This document shows, piece by piece, positions 4,928-6,717 of a stretch of 6,717 bases of DNA; the stretch's first letter is position 1, and every line of letters starts with the position of its first letter. The stretch lies in contig JACQTH010000477.1 in the NCBI GenBank assembly GCA_016210935.1, positions 1 to 6,717 on the forward strand, in the 5' to 3' direction. The notes beneath the pieces were generated by a model. That model saw only the letters and a list, made by a program, of their open reading frames with translations, was not told the origin of the DNA and did no database searches. A program made the position numbers and the translations under genes. This DNA is from Acidobacteriota bacterium. Lineage in GTDB: Bacteria > Acidobacteriota > Vicinamibacteria > Vicinamibacterales > JACQTH01.

Positions 4928-6317
4928 CCTGACGATCCAGGAGGCCGCCGGCCGTCTCGCGGCCGGCGACATCCGCTCGGTCGATCTGACCCGACAGTGC
5001 CTGGAACGGATTGCCGCGCGCGACAAGGAGCTCAATGCCTTCATTGCCGTGCGGGGTGACCGCGCGCTCGCCGATGCCGAAGACGCCGACCGCGAGATGG
5101 CCGCGGGCCGATATCGCGGCTCGCTTCACGGGATTCCCGTTTCGCTCAAGGATTTGATTGACGTCGAGGGCATGCCCACCACGGCCGCCTCTCGTGTTCG
5201 CGCTCACCATGTCGCGTCCGAGGACTCGCCGATCGCGGCCGCGTTGAAACGCGCCGGCGCCGTCATCATCGGCAAGTGCAACCTGCACGAGTTCGCGTTC
5301 GGGACGACCAGCGAGGACTCGGCCTATGGTCCCGTGCGCAACCCCTACGACGCCTCGCGGTCGCCCGGCGGATCGAGCGGCGGATCGGGCGCTGCGGTCG
5401 CCGCCGGTATGTGCCTCGGATCCGTAGGCACCGACACCGGTGGATCGATTCGAATTCCTGCCGCGGCCTGCGGCATCGTCGGACTCAAACCCGGCAAGGG
5501 CGAGCTGTCGTGTGCCGGTGTCGTGCCACTGAGCTGGACACTCGACAATGTCGGGCCGATGACGCGATCGGTCACGGACGCGTGGCTGATGTACCGCGTC
5601 ATGCGGAACTCATCCGGGGCCACGCGCGAGCCAAGTGCCCGCCGCGTCCCGGAACGCCGCGAATCGTCCGACACCCTCGAGCCCCGAACGGTTCGCGGCC
5701 TCAGGCTCGCGGTTCTGGGCGGGTACTTTGCGGAGCTTCTGGAAAACGGCGTCCGCGATCGGTTTGAACAGGCGACCGAGACGTTGCGCGCCGCCGGCGC
5801 CGAGCTCACGCACATCCAGCTTCCGCACGCGCACCTTGTTCCCGCGAGCTATGTGCATCTGGTGCTCGGCGAGGCGGCCGCCTACCATGCCTCGACGCTC
5901 GACACGGCGTTCGATCGATATACACGTGCGGTAGCGCTTCGGCTTTCGATGGGGCGCTACATTCTCGCCGAGGACTATGTGAGGGCGCATCGGGGATCCG
6001 CGGCTCTCCGGGCCCATGTCGACGAGGCGCTCACCCGATGCGAAGCACTCGTCCTTCCGACGCTTCCAATCACGCCGCCCAGAATCGGCGCGACCACCGT
6101 CGATTTCGGATCGCGAACGGAGCCGCTTCGCAACGCCATGCTTCGGCTGACGCAGCCGTTCAATCTCACCGGGCATCCCGCCATCTCGCTCCCGTGTGGC
6201 GGGGCGGTGCCGCCCGGAGACACCAAACCGTTGCCGGTCGGTTTTCAGATTGTCGGCCGGCGCGGCGGGACGATTGAGCTTCTTCGAGTGGCGAAGGCGA
6301 TCGAGGAGATCTTGTAA
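4920..6317 (+). CDS. Amidase-signature family hydrolase (GatA-like fold)
   Basis: This 465-residue cytosolic serine hydrolase cleaves carbon-nitrogen amide bonds using the Ser-cisSer-Lys triad of the amidase-signature family. The triad is visible: Lys77 in SLKDLIDVEG, Ser152 in PGGSSGGSGAAVAAG and the nucleophile Ser176 in GTDTGGSIRIPAA. The spacings (75 and 24) equal those of Staphylococcus aureus GatA (79, 154, 178), and this supports the start at ATG 4920. The frame remains open upstream to an ATG at 4779, but that extension lies over the small gene and would add 47 unmatched residues. SWTLDNVGPM (205-214) is the form common in stand-alone amidases rather than tRNA-Gln amidotransferase GatA. 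A charged linker at about 229-259 (rich in Arg, Glu, Ser) looks like a disordered insertion. The gene overlaps the small upstream gene by 8 bp and has no Shine-Dalgarno of its own. Substrate is unknown. The TAA stop is fused to the next repeat array. Confidence 0.93.
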   Translation: MTDLTIQEAAGRLAAGDIRSVDLTRQCLERIAARDKELNAFIAVRGDRALADAEDADREMAAGRYRGSLHGIPVSLKDLIDVEGMPTTAASRVRAHHVASEDSPIAAALKRAGAVIIGKCNLHEFAFGTTSEDSAYGPVRNPYDASRSPGGSSGGSGAAVAAGMCLGSVGTDTGGSIRIPAAACGIVGLKPGKGELSCAGVVPLSWTLDNVGPMTRSVTDAWLMYRVMRNSSGATREPSARRVPERRESSDTLEPRTVRGLRLAVLGGYFAELLENGVRDRFEQATETLRAAGAELTHIQLPHAHLVPASYVHLVLGEAAAYHASTLDTAFDRYTRAVALRLSMGRYILAEDYVRAHRGSAALRAHVDEALTRCEALVLPTLPITPPRIGATTVDFGSRTEPLRNAMLRLTQPFNLTGHPAISLPCGGAVPPGDTKPLPVGFQIVGRRGGTIELLRVAKAIEEIL

Positions 6318-6410
6318 GGTGCAAGGTGCAGAGGTGCAGGGTGCAAAGTAACGACGAGCACAGCGGGTATATCGCACCTTGCACCTTTGCACCTTGCACC
6401 TTTGCACCTC
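6316..6410. repeat. Inverted pair of short tandem arrays, word GGTGCAA
   Basis: The left arm (6316-6348) has about four units of AAGGTGC or a variant, with periods of 7-8 nt. The right arm (6374-6410) has five units alternating 7 and 8 nt (GCACCTT, GCACCTTT, GCACCTT, GCACCTTT, GCACCTC), so a 15-mer occurs twice in a row (6374-6388 and 6389-6403). AAGGTGCAAGGTGCA at 6316-6330 pairs perfectly over 15 bp with 6388-6402. Between the arms lie about 25 unique bases. The array begins on the last two bases of the amidase TAA stop and ends 10 bases before the next start codon, filling the whole gap. Confidence 0.88.
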
Positions 6411-6420
6411 GCCTCTTGAT

Positions 6421-6717
6421 ATGCTCGCAGCGCTTTTTCATTCATGGGAGCGCCGCCTCGCCGCGGTGACAACGGATCGCGTCACGCGGCCGTTCGAATG
6501 GGGTCTGGAATGGCTGCCCTCGAACGGCTGCGTCGGAAGCGACCCGGAAGGCGCGATTGCCCACTGGGTCAACGAGGCGCTTGCTGACAGCGACCGCTTC
6601 TTCACGCCGTCGCCTACGAACGCCTACGAGCTTCGGGAGGCCCGCGAACACGGCGAGCGCGTGTGGCGACTCACGTTCAAGAGCGCGTTCACGACACCGC
6701 ACCCGGCGAACAACGCC
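6421..6717 (+). CDS. 5' part of a protein gene cut by the right window edge, possibly alpha/beta-hydrolase type
   Basis: An ATG at 6421 opens a frame that continues uninterrupted for 99 codons to the window edge. The N-terminus reads MLAALFHSWERRLA, followed by tryptophan-rich stretches (FEWGLEWLPSNG at residues 25-36, and AIAHWVNEAL) and then a basic, aromatic part ending in TFKSAFTTPHPANNA. No signal peptide is evident. The pattern resembles the N-terminal lead-in, before the first core strand, of a group of soil-bacterial alpha/beta hydrolase proteins as I recall them. No catalytic motif falls within the visible part, so this is a weak suggestion. No Shine-Dalgarno is seen upstream, where the repeat array ends 10 bases before the start. 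It points the same way as the amidase operon. Confidence 0.65.
   Translation, partial: MLAALFHSWERRLAAVTTDRVTRPFEWGLEWLPSNGCVGSDPEGAIAHWVNEALADSDRFFTPSPTNAYELREAREHGERVWRLTFKSAFTTPHPANNA

Noticed and set aside
4920..6317. GatA subunit of tRNA amidotransferase
   Set aside because: The fold and triad match, but the SWTLDNVGPM segment, the charged linker and the absence of gatB or a recognisable gatC nearby favour a stand-alone or AtzE-like amidase.
3996..6410. CRISPR array or mobile-element terminal repeats
   Set aside because: Units are 7-9 nt with no 30-40 nt spacers, and there are no cas or transposase genes and no target-site duplications. The words differ between loci, so they are not ends of one element.

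Overview
The window is a GC-rich, gene-dense stretch of bacterial chromosome. It holds five complete protein genes, one complete small gene and two genes cut by the window edges. No rRNA, tRNA, CRISPR array, transposase or phage gene is visible. The high GC, the mostly absent Shine-Dalgarno sequences, and the intergenic gaps filled with short tandem words facing their own reverse complement recall soil Acidobacteriota, in particular Vicinamibacteria. That placement is inferred from style, not from a marker gene.

Layout. On the minus strand at the left are the first 14 codons of a gene leaving the window (1-42, with a textbook ribosome binding site) and a LOG-family nucleotide phosphoribohydrolase gene (175-1071). 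A 91 bp divergent gap with two small inverted repeats separates LOG from a plus-strand APC-family amino acid permease (1163-2593). Then come an unrecognised 428-residue protein (2640-3926) and a tight cluster of three overlapping genes: a COMT-like O-methyltransferase (4098-4751), a 59-residue protein (4748-4927) and an amidase-signature hydrolase (4920-6317). The last gene starts at 6421 and runs off the right edge. It may be an alpha/beta-hydrolase-type protein.

How the genes relate. The methyltransferase, small protein and amidase overlap by 4 and 8 bp and are very likely one translationally coupled operon. The small protein may be a GatC/AtzG-like partner of the amidase. The permease and the 428-residue gene are co-directional with a 46 bp gap. 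Nothing ties the whole window into one pathway.

Most notable signal. Each of the three co-directional gaps wider than 100 bp (43-174, 3927-4097, 6318-6420) contains an array of 7-9 nt words on the left facing the reverse complement of the same word on the right, around a unique core. The word differs in each gap (GGCAGTG, GGCACTNNA, GGTGCAA) but the architecture repeats. The arrays run into the stop codon of the upstream gene in two cases and reach almost to the next start codon. In one case the array encodes the last nine residues of the LOG protein. A separate G-rich block at 3911-3966 straddles the stop codon of the 428-residue gene and contains a canonical G-quadruplex pattern.
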